64,000 nt of DNA from UBA7672 sp965279205 (GCA_965279205.1 OZ257144.1:2108001-2172000); one strand, 5' to 3'; shown: positions 42,057 through 51,613, counted from the stretch's first letter. The notes: generated by a model not told the origin, from the letters alone. Translations and numbers: made by a program.

Positions 42057-43034
42057 CTAGAGTACGCCTGCCTTCGCCCACGCATCCTTTGGCCAGCGGT
42101 TGTGCATCCAGAACCACTGTTCCGGCGCCTCGCGGATGCGGGCTTCGGTGAACTGGTTGATCTTCAGAACGGTTGCGTGGATCGCGGCGTCTTCGTCCGG
42201 GCCGGTCTCGGGCATGAACGGCTCGTGGAAAGTCACGCGATAGCGCGCCACGCCCGTGCGCAAGCACGAGATCGGCATCATGGGCACATTGTATCTCATC
42301 GCCAGCCGCGTCGGCCCGGGCGCGGTCATCGCTTCGTGGCCGAAGAAGGGAACGGAAATCCCCTGATTGAACTTCTGGTCGTTCAGCAGAGCGATGGATT
42401 CCCCGCGACCCAGCGCCCGCATCAGTTCGCGCGTGGCGATGCCCTTGGGTGCCAGCGCCTGGATGCCGTAGTCGTGCCGCGCCTTGGCGATGCGCCGGTC
42501 GATGTAAGGGTTGTTCGCGGCCCGGTAGGTGATCTGGCAATCGAGCGGGCGATTGCAGATGGCCGACGCCATCACCTCCCAGTTCGCGAAGTGCCCGGTA
42601 ACGAACACGACCGGCTTGCGGCTCTCGCGGATGGCATCCAGCCGTTCGCCGCCTATCACCTCGATGCGGCTGTTCTCGACGTAGGGCTTCATCTTCTTCA
42701 GATGCGGCATCTCGCCGGCGGTGCGTCCCAGCATGTCCCAGGCGCCCTTGGCGACATCCTTCACCTGGCTCTCGTTCCAGTCAGGGAATGCCATGCGCAG
42801 GTTGCGGACCATCGTGCGGTGCTGCGACGTCATCGGTCCGAGCGTCTTGAGGATTCTCGCAACGGTGTTCGAAGCCGCCTCTAGCGGCAGCGCGCTCATC
42901 GGATTCCAGTAGACCCAGTCCCACGCAAACGCTTCGATCCCCCAGCCGATCTTGGCGCCCAGGGTCGAGCGCTGCTCGTTGTCGAGATCCTGTGGGCGAA
43001 CGAAGCGGCCAGCTTCCGGCTTGTCCTCGCTCAT
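42057..43034 (-). CDS. LpxL/HtrB-like lipid A acyltransferase
   Basis: 325 residues. The catalytic HX4E is H148-FANW-E153 (VTGHFANWE); other LpxL-family blocks are MVRNLRMAFPDW and LLNDQKFNQGISVPFFG. It should add a secondary acyl chain to lipid A or Kdo-lipid A at the inner membrane. No N-terminal membrane helix is obvious. Its ATG overlaps the lpxK stop by four bases, so it is the last gene of the DUF374-waaA-lpxK operon. Confidence 0.92.
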   Translation of the reverse strand: MSEDKPEAGRFVRPQDLDNEQRSTLGAKIGWGIEAFAWDWVYWNPMSALPLEAASNTVARILKTLGPMTSQHRTMVRNLRMAFPDWNESQVKDVAKGAWDMLGRTAGEMPHLKKMKPYVENSRIEVIGGERLDAIRESRKPVVFVTGHFANWEVMASAICNRPLDCQITYRAANNPYIDRRIAKARHDYGIQALAPKGIATRELMRALGRGESIALLNDQKFNQGISVPFFGHEAMTAPGPTRLAMRYNVPMMPISCLRTGVARYRVTFHEPFMPETGPDEDAAIHATVLKINQFTEARIREAPEQWFWMHNRWPKDAWAKAGVL

Positions 43035-44011
43035 GGTGGCACACGGTCGAGCAGGGCGGCGAAGGCCGCCGGATCATCGAACTTCGCCTCGACAGACGCG
43101 CGCATGACTTTCGACTTCATGTCGGCAGGGAGGCGCACGTGATCCTTGTCGGTGGTGATGAGCTTCGTGTCTCGTTCAGTGGCCAGCTTCATCAGATAGG
43201 AAATATCCGAAGGCTCGAAGACGTGGTGGTCGGGGAAAGGCACGCTCTCGGCCAGATCGACGCCGGCCTGACGCTGCAGGCTGTCGAAGAACCGCTCCGG
43301 CCGCCCGATGCCAGCGAATGCCACATAGCGTCCGGCGGGAAGCGGCGCCAGCGGCGCCAATCGCGCCCGCAGGACCACGCCCTTGAAATCCGCAAGCGCT
43401 GGAACCTCGCCATCGCCCATCAGCACAACGGCGTCGGCTCGCGTCAGGCCAACGTCTACCGGCTCACGCAACGGGCCTTTCGGAAAGACGTGGCCGTTAC
43501 CGAACGGCGCGCTTGCATCGATCACGACAAGGGACAGCGTCTTCTTGAGCGTCGGATTCTGGTGACCGTCGTCCATCACGACCAGCTGCACGCCATCTGC
43601 TTTCATGGCCTGGGCGCCGGCCACCCGGTTCTTCGCTATCCATGTTTCGCCGAGCGCGGACAACATCAGAGGTTCGTCGCCAACCTCCTTCGCTGTGTGC
43701 GTCGCTGGGTCGACCCGCAGCGGTCCCTCATTCGACCCGCCGTAGCCGCGAGACAGGCTCGCCGCTCGCTTGCCTTTGACCAGGTAATGCGCGCGGACCG
43801 CAGCCGTGATTGGCGTCTTGCCAGCGCCGCCGAGCGTGAGGTTGCCAACGCACACGACCGGGAGGCCCGCATCCTGCGGAACCGTCTGCGCAATTCGTCG
43901 CGCGCCGGCCCAGCGATAGATCATCGACAGCGGCGTCATCAGCAGCTTGGTCATCGGCGCCGCCGCGCGCGATCGCTTGTCCGTTACACGCCAGAAGTGC
44001 GGCTCACGCAT
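43031..44011 (-). CDS. lpxK: Tetraacyldisaccharide 4'-kinase LpxK
   Basis: 326 residues from ATG 44011. It phosphorylates the 4' position of the lipid A disaccharide at the inner membrane. The Walker A is CVGNLTLGGAGKTP (about 54-67), followed by SLSRGYGG and VVMDDGHQN (the DGfQN-type motif of LpxK). The start overlaps the waaA stop by eight bases. An upstream in-frame ATG at 44116 is inside waaA and is rejected. Confidence 0.95.
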   Translation of the reverse strand: MREPHFWRVTDKRSRAAAPMTKLLMTPLSMIYRWAGARRIAQTVPQDAGLPVVCVGNLTLGGAGKTPITAAVRAHYLVKGKRAASLSRGYGGSNEGPLRVDPATHTAKEVGDEPLMLSALGETWIAKNRVAGAQAMKADGVQLVVMDDGHQNPTLKKTLSLVVIDASAPFGNGHVFPKGPLREPVDVGLTRADAVVLMGDGEVPALADFKGVVLRARLAPLAPLPAGRYVAFAGIGRPERFFDSLQRQAGVDLAESVPFPDHHVFEPSDISYLMKLATERDTKLITTDKDHVRLPADMKSKVMRASVEAKFDDPAAFAALLDRVPP

Positions 44012-45281
44012 GACCGGCCGCCTTCGGCAACATGGCGAGGATCGCGTCGATCGTTCGCTCGAAAGGTTCGCGCGCGGCCGCAAAGTGCGCGCCGAGGACG
44101 GGTGTGGGCTGAGCATCGTTCAATGCGGCCAGCCAGTAGTCGGACAATTCCTGATAGGTCGTGCCGACTGTCAGGGCGCCGGATTTCTCCAGTGTGTCGA
44201 ACGTTTCGCGGAAGTTGAAACCGTGCGGACCTGTGAAGACGCGCTTGCCCAGTTGCGCAGGCTCGATCGGGTTGTGGCCGCCAATGCCTTCCGCTGTTGC
44301 GCCGCCGAGATAGACGCCATCTGCTGTCGAATACCAGAACAGCAGTTCGCCCATCGTGTCGGCCACCAGAACGTCCACGTCAGGGCTGGGCGGCGTCTTG
44401 CCTTTCGACCACTGTTGAGTCGTCATTCCGCGCTCGCGCATCAGGTCGACGATCCGGTCACCGCGATCCGGATGGCGCGGAACCAGGATCATCAGAACAC
44501 CTGGCGCGCGTATCCGGACTTCGGTGAAAGCATCCAGCGCGAACTCATCTTCGCCGGGATGCGTCGATGCCGCCAGCACGATCGGGCGGCCATTGATGGC
44601 GGCGCGAAAACGCGACACGGCGCCTGCATCGGGACCTTCGACCTCTATCGCAGTCTTGAGGTTGCCCACCGTTCCGATCTGGCGGCCGATCGCGGCGGAC
44701 AGCCCGTCTGCCGTCGCCTGATCAGCAGCGCCAATGAAGCCGAAGACGGAGAATATCTCGCGCGCAGATGCCCGGCGCGTATTCCAGCCCTTCAGCGTCT
44801 TCCCGGTCATGCGTGCATTGATCAGCGCCGCTAGAACGCCGTGAGCCTGCAGTCCGCCCAGCATGTTCGGCCAGATTTCGCCCTCGGCGAACACGGCTGC
44901 ATCGGGCTTCCAGTGTTGCAGGAAGGCTTCCACTGCTTTGGGGCCATCAACTGGCGCCATTTGGTGAATGACGTTCTTCGGTGATGCTGAGGCGATCATG
45001 TCCGCCGACGTCGTCGTCTGCGTGGTCACCAGCGCATGCACGTCACCGCGACGCTTGCGCACTGCCGCGAACACGTCGAGCAGCAGGCGCGACTCCCCGA
45101 CGCTTGCCGAATGCATCCAGATCAGCACGCCATTGGGGCGTCCGGCAGTGGTGACGCCAAAGCGCTCGCCGATACGATCCGGGTTTTCCTTGCCGCTCTT
45201 GATCCGCTGTTCGATCAACCACGGCGCAAGCGGCTCAAGAAGGCGCGTGCCGAAACGATAGAGCGCCAGAGATGCGGTCAC
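44004..45281 (-). CDS. waaA: Kdo transferase WaaA (KdtA)
   Basis: 425 residues. It transfers Kdo from CMP-Kdo to lipid IVA. The family blocks IWMHSASVGE, FAEGEIWPN, INARMT, VLAASTHPGEDE and GGHNPIEPAQLG (the CMP-binding end) are in order. The N-terminal helix with LLEPLAPWLI attaches it to the inner membrane. Operon order is DUF374, waaA, lpxK, LpxL-like, each overlapping the next by 4-8 bases. Confidence 0.96.
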   Translation of the reverse strand: MTASLALYRFGTRLLEPLAPWLIEQRIKSGKENPDRIGERFGVTTAGRPNGVLIWMHSASVGESRLLLDVFAAVRKRRGDVHALVTTQTTTSADMIASASPKNVIHQMAPVDGPKAVEAFLQHWKPDAAVFAEGEIWPNMLGGLQAHGVLAALINARMTGKTLKGWNTRRASAREIFSVFGFIGAADQATADGLSAAIGRQIGTVGNLKTAIEVEGPDAGAVSRFRAAINGRPIVLAASTHPGEDEFALDAFTEVRIRAPGVLMILVPRHPDRGDRIVDLMRERGMTTQQWSKGKTPPSPDVDVLVADTMGELLFWYSTADGVYLGGATAEGIGGHNPIEPAQLGKRVFTGPHGFNFRETFDTLEKSGALTVGTTYQELSDYWLAALNDAQPTPVLGAHFAAAREPFERTIDAILAMLPKAAGHA

Positions 45282-46096
45282 GAGCCGCGATGCTCCATCA
45301 CCGGCCGAGAGGGTTCGGACACGGTGTCTGCTTCGTCGGCTTCCGGCGGCGCAGCGCTCGCCGTTGCCTTGGACGCCGGAGGAGGTGCGGTATCCGGCTT
45401 AAGTCCGCACAGTTCATCCGCGCGCGCTGTCGCCGCCTTGAGCGCAGCTTCCACGCGTTGCCGGAGTTCTTCCGAGTCCATGCTTTTCGATGTCTGGATC
45501 GGTTCCGGGATCACGACGGCGCCCCGTGCAAACGGGCGCGGCCAGAGCAGGCGGTCCCACGTGTTCATGCGCTTGGCGTGAGCAGACAGACCATAGATCA
45601 CAATGGGCACGCCCATCTGCTGCGCCAACTTAATCGTGCCGATGCCGACCACCTCGCGTGGGCCTTTCGGCCCATCGATCGTCATGACGATGCAGCCGCC
45701 CCTCTTCATCACTTCCATAGACTCGCGCGCAGCCGAGACGCCGCGCTTGTTCTTGTCGCTGCGGCCCGAGGAGGAGCCGCGAATGATATGAAGGCCGAGC
45801 CAGGTGCCTGCGCGCTTGGTGAACTCGCCATCCTTGGAGGGGGAGACCATCAGCGTCGCGGGATGCGGCGGCTTGGGCCATTTCGGCCGTTCGCGGATCT
45901 GGATGTACGGCATCAGCAGGATACGCGAATGCCACGTTGCGGCGACCCAGCCCTGCGGCGAGTCCCAGATCTTGCGCACGTGCTCCATGCCCTCAACGCG
46001 CCAGCGCAGGGTGTGCGACAGAATGGACATATAGGCCCAGATCAACGTGCCCCCGATCCAGGGAATCACAGGTGACTGGCCACGACGCTTGGACAT
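45278..46096 (-). CDS. DUF374 family acyltransferase (lysophospholipid-acyltransferase-like)
   Basis: 272 residues. DUF374 is an LPLAT-like family usually encoded beside waaA in alphaproteobacteria. Here VAATWHSRILLMP contains the conserved His, and IDGPKGPREVVGIGTIKLAQQMGVPIV is the family hallmark. An N-terminal hydrophobic segment (IPWIGGTLIWAYMSIL) places it at the membrane. The C-terminal 40 residues are a Pro/Ala/Glu tail. It is the first gene of the lipid A operon and divergent from the phosphatase gene. Confidence 0.9.
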   Translation of the reverse strand: MSKRRGQSPVIPWIGGTLIWAYMSILSHTLRWRVEGMEHVRKIWDSPQGWVAATWHSRILLMPYIQIRERPKWPKPPHPATLMVSPSKDGEFTKRAGTWLGLHIIRGSSSGRSDKNKRGVSAARESMEVMKRGGCIVMTIDGPKGPREVVGIGTIKLAQQMGVPIVIYGLSAHAKRMNTWDRLLWPRPFARGAVVIPEPIQTSKSMDSEELRQRVEAALKAATARADELCGLKPDTAPPPASKATASAAPPEADEADTVSEPSRPVMEHRGS

Positions 46097-46210
46097 GAGC
46101 CGCTATATACTCCCTGTCGCGCCAGTCGCCAGACTTGAGCCCTGCGGCGGTAATCCGCCTGCGGCGCCCGTCATCCTTGCATTTCGGCCCGGAAGCGGCA
46201 TCTAGCGGGC

Positions 46211-46897
46211 ATGACCAGCGGCGCGGCCATGGCTCCTTCCATCGACCTCTCGACCCCGGCCGGCCGCCGCCGCGCCCGGAACGAGCTTATCTGGGGCGAT
46301 CACGGCTTCCTGCGCCTGAGGTTCCGCAATCTCCACAAGATCTCAGGCGAGATGTACCGGGCGAACCAGCCGTCCCCGGAACATATCGCGCGCTACGCGA
46401 AAGAGCTGGGGCTGAAGACCATCCTCAACCTGCGCGGCGAGAGCCCCAAGGGCTATTATCTGCTGGAAAAAGAAGCCTGCGCCCGCAACGGGATCGAGCT
46501 GGTCGACTTCCAGGTTTTCTCCCGGGAGATTCCAACGCGGGAAAGCGTTCTGGAGGCGAAACAGCTTTTCGACCGGATCGCCTATCCGGCCCTGATGCAC
46601 TGCAAGTCTGGGGCGGACCGGGCTGGCGTCATGTCCGTACTCTACCAGCACTTCCGCAACGGCCAGCCGATCGAGCAGGCCGTCGAGCAGCTTTCCCGGA
46701 AATACCTCCACATCCGCGAGGGAAAGACTGGTATTCTCGACTTCTTCTTCGAGACCTACCTGAAGGAAGCAGCGCCGAAAGGCGTAAGTTTCACGGACTG
46801 GGTGGCCAAGGGCTATGACCGGGCCGAGCTGAAAGCCCGATTCCTGAAGACCTGGAAGTCGAAACTGTCTCTCGACCAGTTGCTGCGACGCGAATAA
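46211..46897 (+). CDS. Cysteine-based (DSP/PTP-type) phosphatase
   Basis: 228 residues. The CX5R catalytic loop is H130-C131-KSGAD-R137 (MHCKSGADRAGV), preceded by a beta strand and TILNLRGESP, the usual layout of dual-specificity or lipid-directed phosphatases. The YLLEKEAC and EAKQLFDRI helices complete the fold. No signal peptide, hence cytosolic. Starts at 46211 or 46229. Its divergent position beside the lipid A operon suggests an envelope role such as lipid or sugar-phosphate dephosphorylation, but this is inference. Confidence 0.85.
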   Translation: MTSGAAMAPSIDLSTPAGRRRARNELIWGDHGFLRLRFRNLHKISGEMYRANQPSPEHIARYAKELGLKTILNLRGESPKGYYLLEKEACARNGIELVDFQVFSREIPTRESVLEAKQLFDRIAYPALMHCKSGADRAGVMSVLYQHFRNGQPIEQAVEQLSRKYLHIREGKTGILDFFFETYLKEAAPKGVSFTDWVAKGYDRAELKARFLKTWKSKLSLDQLLRRE

Positions 46898-46995
46898 AGG
46901 CGCCGGCCTTTATCACCGACATGTAACGGAAAAAACTGGTCGCCTGTTGTCTTGGCAGCAGCTAGAAATGCCGCAGTCGGAGTGGAGGGGTACCC

Positions 46996-47355
46996 ATGAA
47001 GTTCTTCATCATCAACAGTTTCCGGTTCCTGGTTTACATCGCTTACTTCGGAATCATCGCGCTCTATGCGTTCGGCTGCTTCGTCGAGCGCAACCAGATC
47101 CAGACGATCATCTCCAAGTTCACCGGAAGCGGCAAAATGGTGCCGGGCCCGGTGATCGATCCGCTCTCCGGACAGACGGTTCAGGGCATGGTTCTCGATC
47201 CCGGAATGGTGTTGCAGCCCTCCGGCCTCTCGGCGCTGTCGATCGTTATTGGCCTGATTATCGGCTGGATCGCGGCGACGATAATTTGCGGCGTGCTGGT
47301 CACGCTCCTCGACATCCGCGACGACATCAACGACCGCCTGCCGCGCGCCAAGTAG
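46996..47355 (+). CDS. Two-pass membrane protein, unknown function
   Basis: 119 residues, ATG 46996 preceded by GGAGG. One hydrophobic helix near the N-terminus (FRFLVYIAYFGIIALYAFGCF) and one near the C-terminus (LSIVIGLIIGWIAATIICGVLVTLL) flank a roughly 45-residue loop, and a short charged tail (DIRDDINDRLPRAK) follows. No family recognised. It lies between the phosphatase and pmbA on the same strand and has its own terminator. Confidence 0.7.
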   Translation: MKFFIINSFRFLVYIAYFGIIALYAFGCFVERNQIQTIISKFTGSGKMVPGPVIDPLSGQTVQGMVLDPGMVLQPSGLSALSIVIGLIIGWIAATIICGVLVTLLDIRDDINDRLPRAK

Positions 47356-47381
47356 GCTGCTGCAAAGCGACGCAAATCGGG

Positions 47382-47415
47382 GGCGCCGGCTGAAAGGCCG
47401 GCGCCTCCTTCATTT
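47382..47415 (+). terminator. Terminator of the two-pass membrane protein gene
   Basis: Nine-base stem GGCGCCGGC (47382-47390) with GCCGGCGCC (47397-47405), six-base loop TGAAAG, followed by TCCTTCATTTC. Confidence 0.65.
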
Positions 47416-47457
47416 CAAGCCCTTGGCTAACCCTCCCGCGCGCTTCACATAGGGCCC

Positions 47458-48795
47458 ATGACCTCGTCCCCCCCAGATATCCTCCAATCGCTGATCCAGA
47501 TGACGCTTAAGGCTGGCGCCGATGCCGCCGACGCCCGGCTGTCGGACAGTGCGAGCCTGTCTGTGGAAGTCCGCAATGGTGAGCTGGAAAGCGTCGAGCG
47601 GGAAGAATCGCGCGGCCTCTCCCTGCGCGCGCTGGTCGGCAAGCGTCAGGCCCAGGTCTCCGGTACCGATCTGTCGCCAAGCGCCCTCAAGGCTCTCAGC
47701 GATCGTGTGGTGGCGATGGCGCGGCTCGCGCCCGAGGATCCTTGGTGCGGTTTGCCGGGCGCCTCCGAAGTTACGTCGGATCGCCCCGACCTGAAACTCG
47801 ATTGCGATGACACGCCGGAAGCCCCCGAACTCGAACGCCGCGCCCGAGAGATGGAAGCGACCGCGCTTGCGGTTCCGGGCATCAAGCAGATGTCACACGC
47901 GGGCGCGTCGTGGGGCACAGGCGCATCATGGCTCGCTGCGTCGAATGGTTTTGTCGCCAGCAAGAGCTCGGGCTACTCGTCCATGGCGGCCGTCGCCATT
48001 GCCGAGCGCGATGGCGCGATGGAGCGCGATTTCGAAAGCAGCACCGAACGTCGCTTGGCGAAGCACAAGACGCCGGAATGGATCGGCCATGAGGCTGGAA
48101 CGCGCGCTGCTGCGCGGCTGGGCGCGCGCAAGCTGGACAGCCAGACCGCGCCCGTGATTTTCGACAAGCGGCTTTCCAGTCGCCTACTTGGCGCGTTCAT
48201 TGGCGCTATCTCCGGCCCCGCGATCGCGCGCGGCGTGTCGTTCCTGAAGGACAAGATGGGCAAGCCGGTTTTTGCGCCCGGTGTCGACGTGATCGACGAT
48301 CCGCTGCGCGAAGGCGGCTTCGGGTCGCGTGGTTTCGATGGCGAGGGCAGGGCCGTGAAGCGTACGGCGCTGGTGAAGGATGGCGTGCTCACGCAGTGGC
48401 TGCTGAACGGGCCTGCGGCGCGGCAGCTTGGTCTGCAGCCCAACGGTTTTGCCAGCATGGGTTTCGGTGACCCTCCGGGTGTCACGACATCCAACCTCGA
48501 TATCCAGCCCGGCAAGCGCGATTTGGCCGAGCTGATGAAGGATGCTGGCAACGGGCTGCTGGTCACCGACATGTTCGGTCCGTCGCTCAATCCCAACACG
48601 GGCGACTACTCTGTTGGTGTCTCCGGCTTCTGGTTCGAGAATGGCCAGCGCGCCTATCCGGTCTCGGAAGTCACCGTGGCCGGGGATCTGCCCGGCATGT
48701 TACTTCGCGCCATCCCCGGTTCTGACCTGGAAATCCGCGGCTCGACCAATGCGCCCAGCCTTCTGATCGACGGGCTCGCTCTTGCCGGGCGCTGA
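47458..48795 (+). CDS. pmbA: TldD/PmbA family metalloprotease, PmbA-type
   Basis: 445 residues, normal for PmbA. N-terminal nucleotide-like domain with SLSVEVRNGELESVEREESRGLSLRA and the C-terminal part with GLLVTDMFGPSLNPNTGDYSVGVSGFWFENG, both characteristic. As is usual for PmbA, the HExxxH-type zinc motif found in TldD is absent. With TldD it forms a protease that matures peptides such as microcins; TldD is not in the window. It overlaps the next gene and probably shares its transcript. Confidence 0.92.
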   Translation: MTSSPPDILQSLIQMTLKAGADAADARLSDSASLSVEVRNGELESVEREESRGLSLRALVGKRQAQVSGTDLSPSALKALSDRVVAMARLAPEDPWCGLPGASEVTSDRPDLKLDCDDTPEAPELERRAREMEATALAVPGIKQMSHAGASWGTGASWLAASNGFVASKSSGYSSMAAVAIAERDGAMERDFESSTERRLAKHKTPEWIGHEAGTRAAARLGARKLDSQTAPVIFDKRLSSRLLGAFIGAISGPAIARGVSFLKDKMGKPVFAPGVDVIDDPLREGGFGSRGFDGEGRAVKRTALVKDGVLTQWLLNGPAARQLGLQPNGFASMGFGDPPGVTTSNLDIQPGKRDLAELMKDAGNGLLVTDMFGPSLNPNTGDYSVGVSGFWFENGQRAYPVSEVTVAGDLPGMLLRAIPGSDLEIRGSTNAPSLLIDGLALAGR

Positions 48796-49621
48796 CGCCA
48801 TCATCGTATCTGACCTCGCGCTTATTGCTGACGTCGCGCGCGAGGCCGGCAAGCTTTCCCTCGAATGGCTGGATCGCGGCGCTCGCGCCTGGGACAAGTC
48901 CCCGAACAATCCGGTGACCGAAGCGGACATCGCCTGCAACGATCTCATCTCTGGCCGGCTCCGCAAGGCGCGACCCGCGTATGGCTGGCTCTCCGAGGAG
49001 ACGAAGGACAATCCATCCGACCGCAGTCAGGACCGCGTCTTTGTCGTCGATCCCATCGACGGCACCAAGGCGTTCGTGAAGGGCGAAACCGGGTTCTGTG
49101 TCTCGATCGCCATCGTCGAGGATGGTCAGCCTATCGCCGGCGCGGTCTACAACCCGAATTTCGATGAACTGCTGACCGCTCATCGCGGCGGCGGCGCCTA
49201 TCTCAACGGAGAGCCGGTACGCACTTCGTCATGCGCCCATCTCGGCTGCACGATGATCGGACAGCAGGACGTGTTTGGCCGCACCAACGCTTCCTACTGG
49301 CCGGACATGAAGCTGATCGAGGCTGTACCCAACGCCATGGCCTGGCGCCTCTCGCTTGTGGCTGCCGGCCGATGGGACGCAGCTGTAGCCCTCAACGACA
49401 AGAGCGACTGGGATCTTGCCGCCGCTGTTCTGCTGGTGCGGGAAGCCGGTGGAATCGCCACTGACCGCAGGGGCGGCGCTTTCGTATTCAACGGCCCATC
49501 CGTGACCCAGAAAGGGGCGATCGCCGCTGGCGCCGCTCTTCACCCCTTGATAATGGAAAGGCTGCACAACCACCCGGCCTGGCCGGCCTCCGCAAAGCCG
49601 GTTGGAGGAGCCCAACGATGA
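48782..49621 (+). CDS. cysQ: Inositol monophosphatase-family phosphatase, CysQ-like
   Basis: 279 residues. No ATG or GTG is placed before the first conserved helix, so TTG 48782 is the likely start, overlapping pmbA by 14 bases. Metal-site motifs are present: DPIDGTKAFVKG at about 88-99 and SDWDLAAAVLLVREAGG near 210. Such enzymes cleave 3'-phosphoadenosine 5'-phosphate or inositol phosphates. The order pmbA-cysQ-DUF4170 beside waaA is common in alphaproteobacteria. Confidence 0.9.
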   Translation: MPGADAIIVSDLALIADVAREAGKLSLEWLDRGARAWDKSPNNPVTEADIACNDLISGRLRKARPAYGWLSEETKDNPSDRSQDRVFVVDPIDGTKAFVKGETGFCVSIAIVEDGQPIAGAVYNPNFDELLTAHRGGGAYLNGEPVRTSSCAHLGCTMIGQQDVFGRTNASYWPDMKLIEAVPNAMAWRLSLVAAGRWDAAVALNDKSDWDLAAAVLLVREAGGIATDRRGGAFVFNGPSVTQKGAIAAGAALHPLIMERLHNHPAWPASAKPVGGAQR

Positions 49622-49869
49622 CGTCTTCCAAGCCCGACAAGCAGCTGCTCCATCTCGTCATCGGCGGTGAGCTGAAGGAGATCGGCCGCTTTGAGTTCAA
49701 GGATCTCAGCGAGATCCACTTTGTCGGCGCCTATCCCAACTATCGCGCGGCGTTTGACGCCTGGAAGGGCGCGGCCCAGCGCACGGTCGACAACGCCCAG
49801 ATGCGCTACTTCATCCTGCACGCCCACCGCCTGCTCGATCCGGAAACCGGCAAGCATCACGATGCCTGA
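49618..49869 (+). CDS. DUF4170 family protein
   Basis: 83 residues. The family's continuous pattern is visible: HLVIGGELKEIGR, FVGAYPNYRAAFDAWKGAAQ, and MRYFILHAHRLLDPE. The function is unknown; it is small, soluble and confined mostly to alphaproteobacteria, linked to lipid A genes. It overlaps cysQ (ATGA) and the ABC transporter (eight bases). Confidence 0.92.
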   Translation: MTSSKPDKQLLHLVIGGELKEIGRFEFKDLSEIHFVGAYPNYRAAFDAWKGAAQRTVDNAQMRYFILHAHRLLDPETGKHHDA

Positions 49870-51613
49870 GAGCCGAGGGGGGAACTCCTCTCCAGCTGAA
49901 AGCATATCACGTCGCTTCGTGCGCGACTGGCTGGCGCCGCAATGGCGCTGGTTCGCTCTGGGCACGCTGTTTGCTGCCGTCACTGCCGCGTGCGCCTGGG
50001 GCTATTCGCGCATCGTCAGCCTTTCGACCGACTGGATTCAGCAGGGCGACCAGCAAATCTTCTCGGTCGCGCCCATCGTCATTGTTGCACTGGTCTGCCT
50101 TCGTGCGCCGGCCATGTACTGGCAGACCCAGGCAAACAATCATGGCGTCCAGAACGCGATAGTGAAGTTGCAGGAAGCCTTGTTTGGCCGGTTGATCGAC
50201 GGCGATTTCGCTCGGCTTCAGTCAAAAGCGTCTGGAGAATACGTCTCCCAGTTCGCCAACGACATGGTGCTTGTCCGCGAGGCGTCGCTTCGCGTCGCGA
50301 CCAACCTCGCAAAGTCGACGCTGACCATTCTTGCCGCTGTGATCTACATGGCGATGACCGACTGGGCGCTGACCCTGCTGCTGCTGGTCGCTTATCCGAT
50401 CGCTTTCTGGCCAGTCGTTCGCATCGGCGACCGCATCCGCAAGTCCTCGCGCAAGGCGCAGGAGCAGGCGGGCGCGCTTACCGCCAGCCTCAACGAGGCC
50501 TTCCAGGGCGGCCGCACCGTCAAGGCATTTGGTCTTGAGGACTACCAGCGCACTCGCACCAGTCTTGGCTTCAAGGAGCGCGCGCGCCTCTACATGCGGG
50601 TCTTGCGCTCCAAGGCGATGGTGGACCCGTTCCTCGAATTTGTCGGCGGCCTCGCTCTGCTGGGCCTGTTTGTCTTCGCCGGCTGGCGCGCCTCTACCGG
50701 CAATCTCAGCGTCGGCGATCTTGTCGGCATCATTACCGCGATCGGGATCGCGTCCCCTGAAGTCCGCGCGCTCGGCACGCTGAACTCGGTCGTCAACGAA
50801 GGCCTCGCCGCCGCTGCGCGTGTGTACGCGGTCATCGATGAAGCTCCGACCGTCAAGGATCGGCCCGACGCCCACGCTCTGGGCAAGGCGAAGGGCAAGA
50901 TCGAGTTCGCCGACGTGTTCTTCGGTTACCCCGATGGTCCCACCATCCTCAACGGTCTCTCCTTCGTAGCCGAGCCCGGACAAACGATCGCGCTGGTCGG
51001 GCCCTCCGGCGCGGGCAAGTCGACGGTCTTCAACCTTGCTCTCCGCCTCTACGATGCCGCCAGGGGCGCGATCCGTATCGACGGTCACGATGTTCGTGAT
51101 GTGAAGCTCGCCACGCTCCGCCGCAACCTCGCGCTTGTCTCGCAGGATGCCTTCCTGTTCGACGCCACCATACGCGAGAACATCGCGCTCGGGCGTCCTG
51201 GCGCTACGGACGAGCAGGTGAAGCAGGCCGCCGAAGCAGCCGCCTGCGACTTCATCGACGCGCTGCCAGGTGGATGGAACGCCGTGGCGGGCGAAGGCGG
51301 CCGCAACCTCTCCGGCGGGCAGCGCCAGCGCATCGCCCTGGCTCGTGCGCTAATCTCCGAAGCGCCCGTGCTGCTGCTCGACGAAGCCACCAGCGCGCTC
51401 GATTCAGCCAGCGAAGCGCGTGTGCAGTCGGCCCTCGCCCAGATCGCCGGCAAGCGCACGGTCATCGTCATTGCTCACCGGTTGGCGACCGTTCGCCGAG
51501 CTGATCGTATTTTCGTGATCGAAGGCGGTCGCGTCGTGGAATTCGGGGCTCACCCTGAGTTGATGGCGCAAAATGGCCATTACGCCCGCCTTGCGGCGCA
51601 TCAACTCACCTAA
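49862..51613 (+). CDS. MsbA-like ABC exporter (fused membrane and ATPase domains)
   Basis: 583 residues from ATG 49862, overlapping the DUF4170 stop. Six membrane helices (about 25-310) are followed by an ATP-binding domain: Walker A GPSGAGKST, signature LSGGQRQR, Walker B LLLDEATSALD and switch His in AHRLATVRR. Length and layout match MsbA-type lipid A flippases. Position downstream of DUF4170 and opposite waaA-lpxK supports a lipid A or lipid-linked export role, although another drug- or lipid-type substrate is possible. Confidence 0.92.
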   Translation: MPESRGGNSSPAESISRRFVRDWLAPQWRWFALGTLFAAVTAACAWGYSRIVSLSTDWIQQGDQQIFSVAPIVIVALVCLRAPAMYWQTQANNHGVQNAIVKLQEALFGRLIDGDFARLQSKASGEYVSQFANDMVLVREASLRVATNLAKSTLTILAAVIYMAMTDWALTLLLLVAYPIAFWPVVRIGDRIRKSSRKAQEQAGALTASLNEAFQGGRTVKAFGLEDYQRTRTSLGFKERARLYMRVLRSKAMVDPFLEFVGGLALLGLFVFAGWRASTGNLSVGDLVGIITAIGIASPEVRALGTLNSVVNEGLAAAARVYAVIDEAPTVKDRPDAHALGKAKGKIEFADVFFGYPDGPTILNGLSFVAEPGQTIALVGPSGAGKSTVFNLALRLYDAARGAIRIDGHDVRDVKLATLRRNLALVSQDAFLFDATIRENIALGRPGATDEQVKQAAEAAACDFIDALPGGWNAVAGEGGRNLSGGQRQRIALARALISEAPVLLLDEATSALDSASEARVQSALAQIAGKRTVIVIAHRLATVRRADRIFVIEGGRVVEFGAHPELMAQNGHYARLAAHQLT

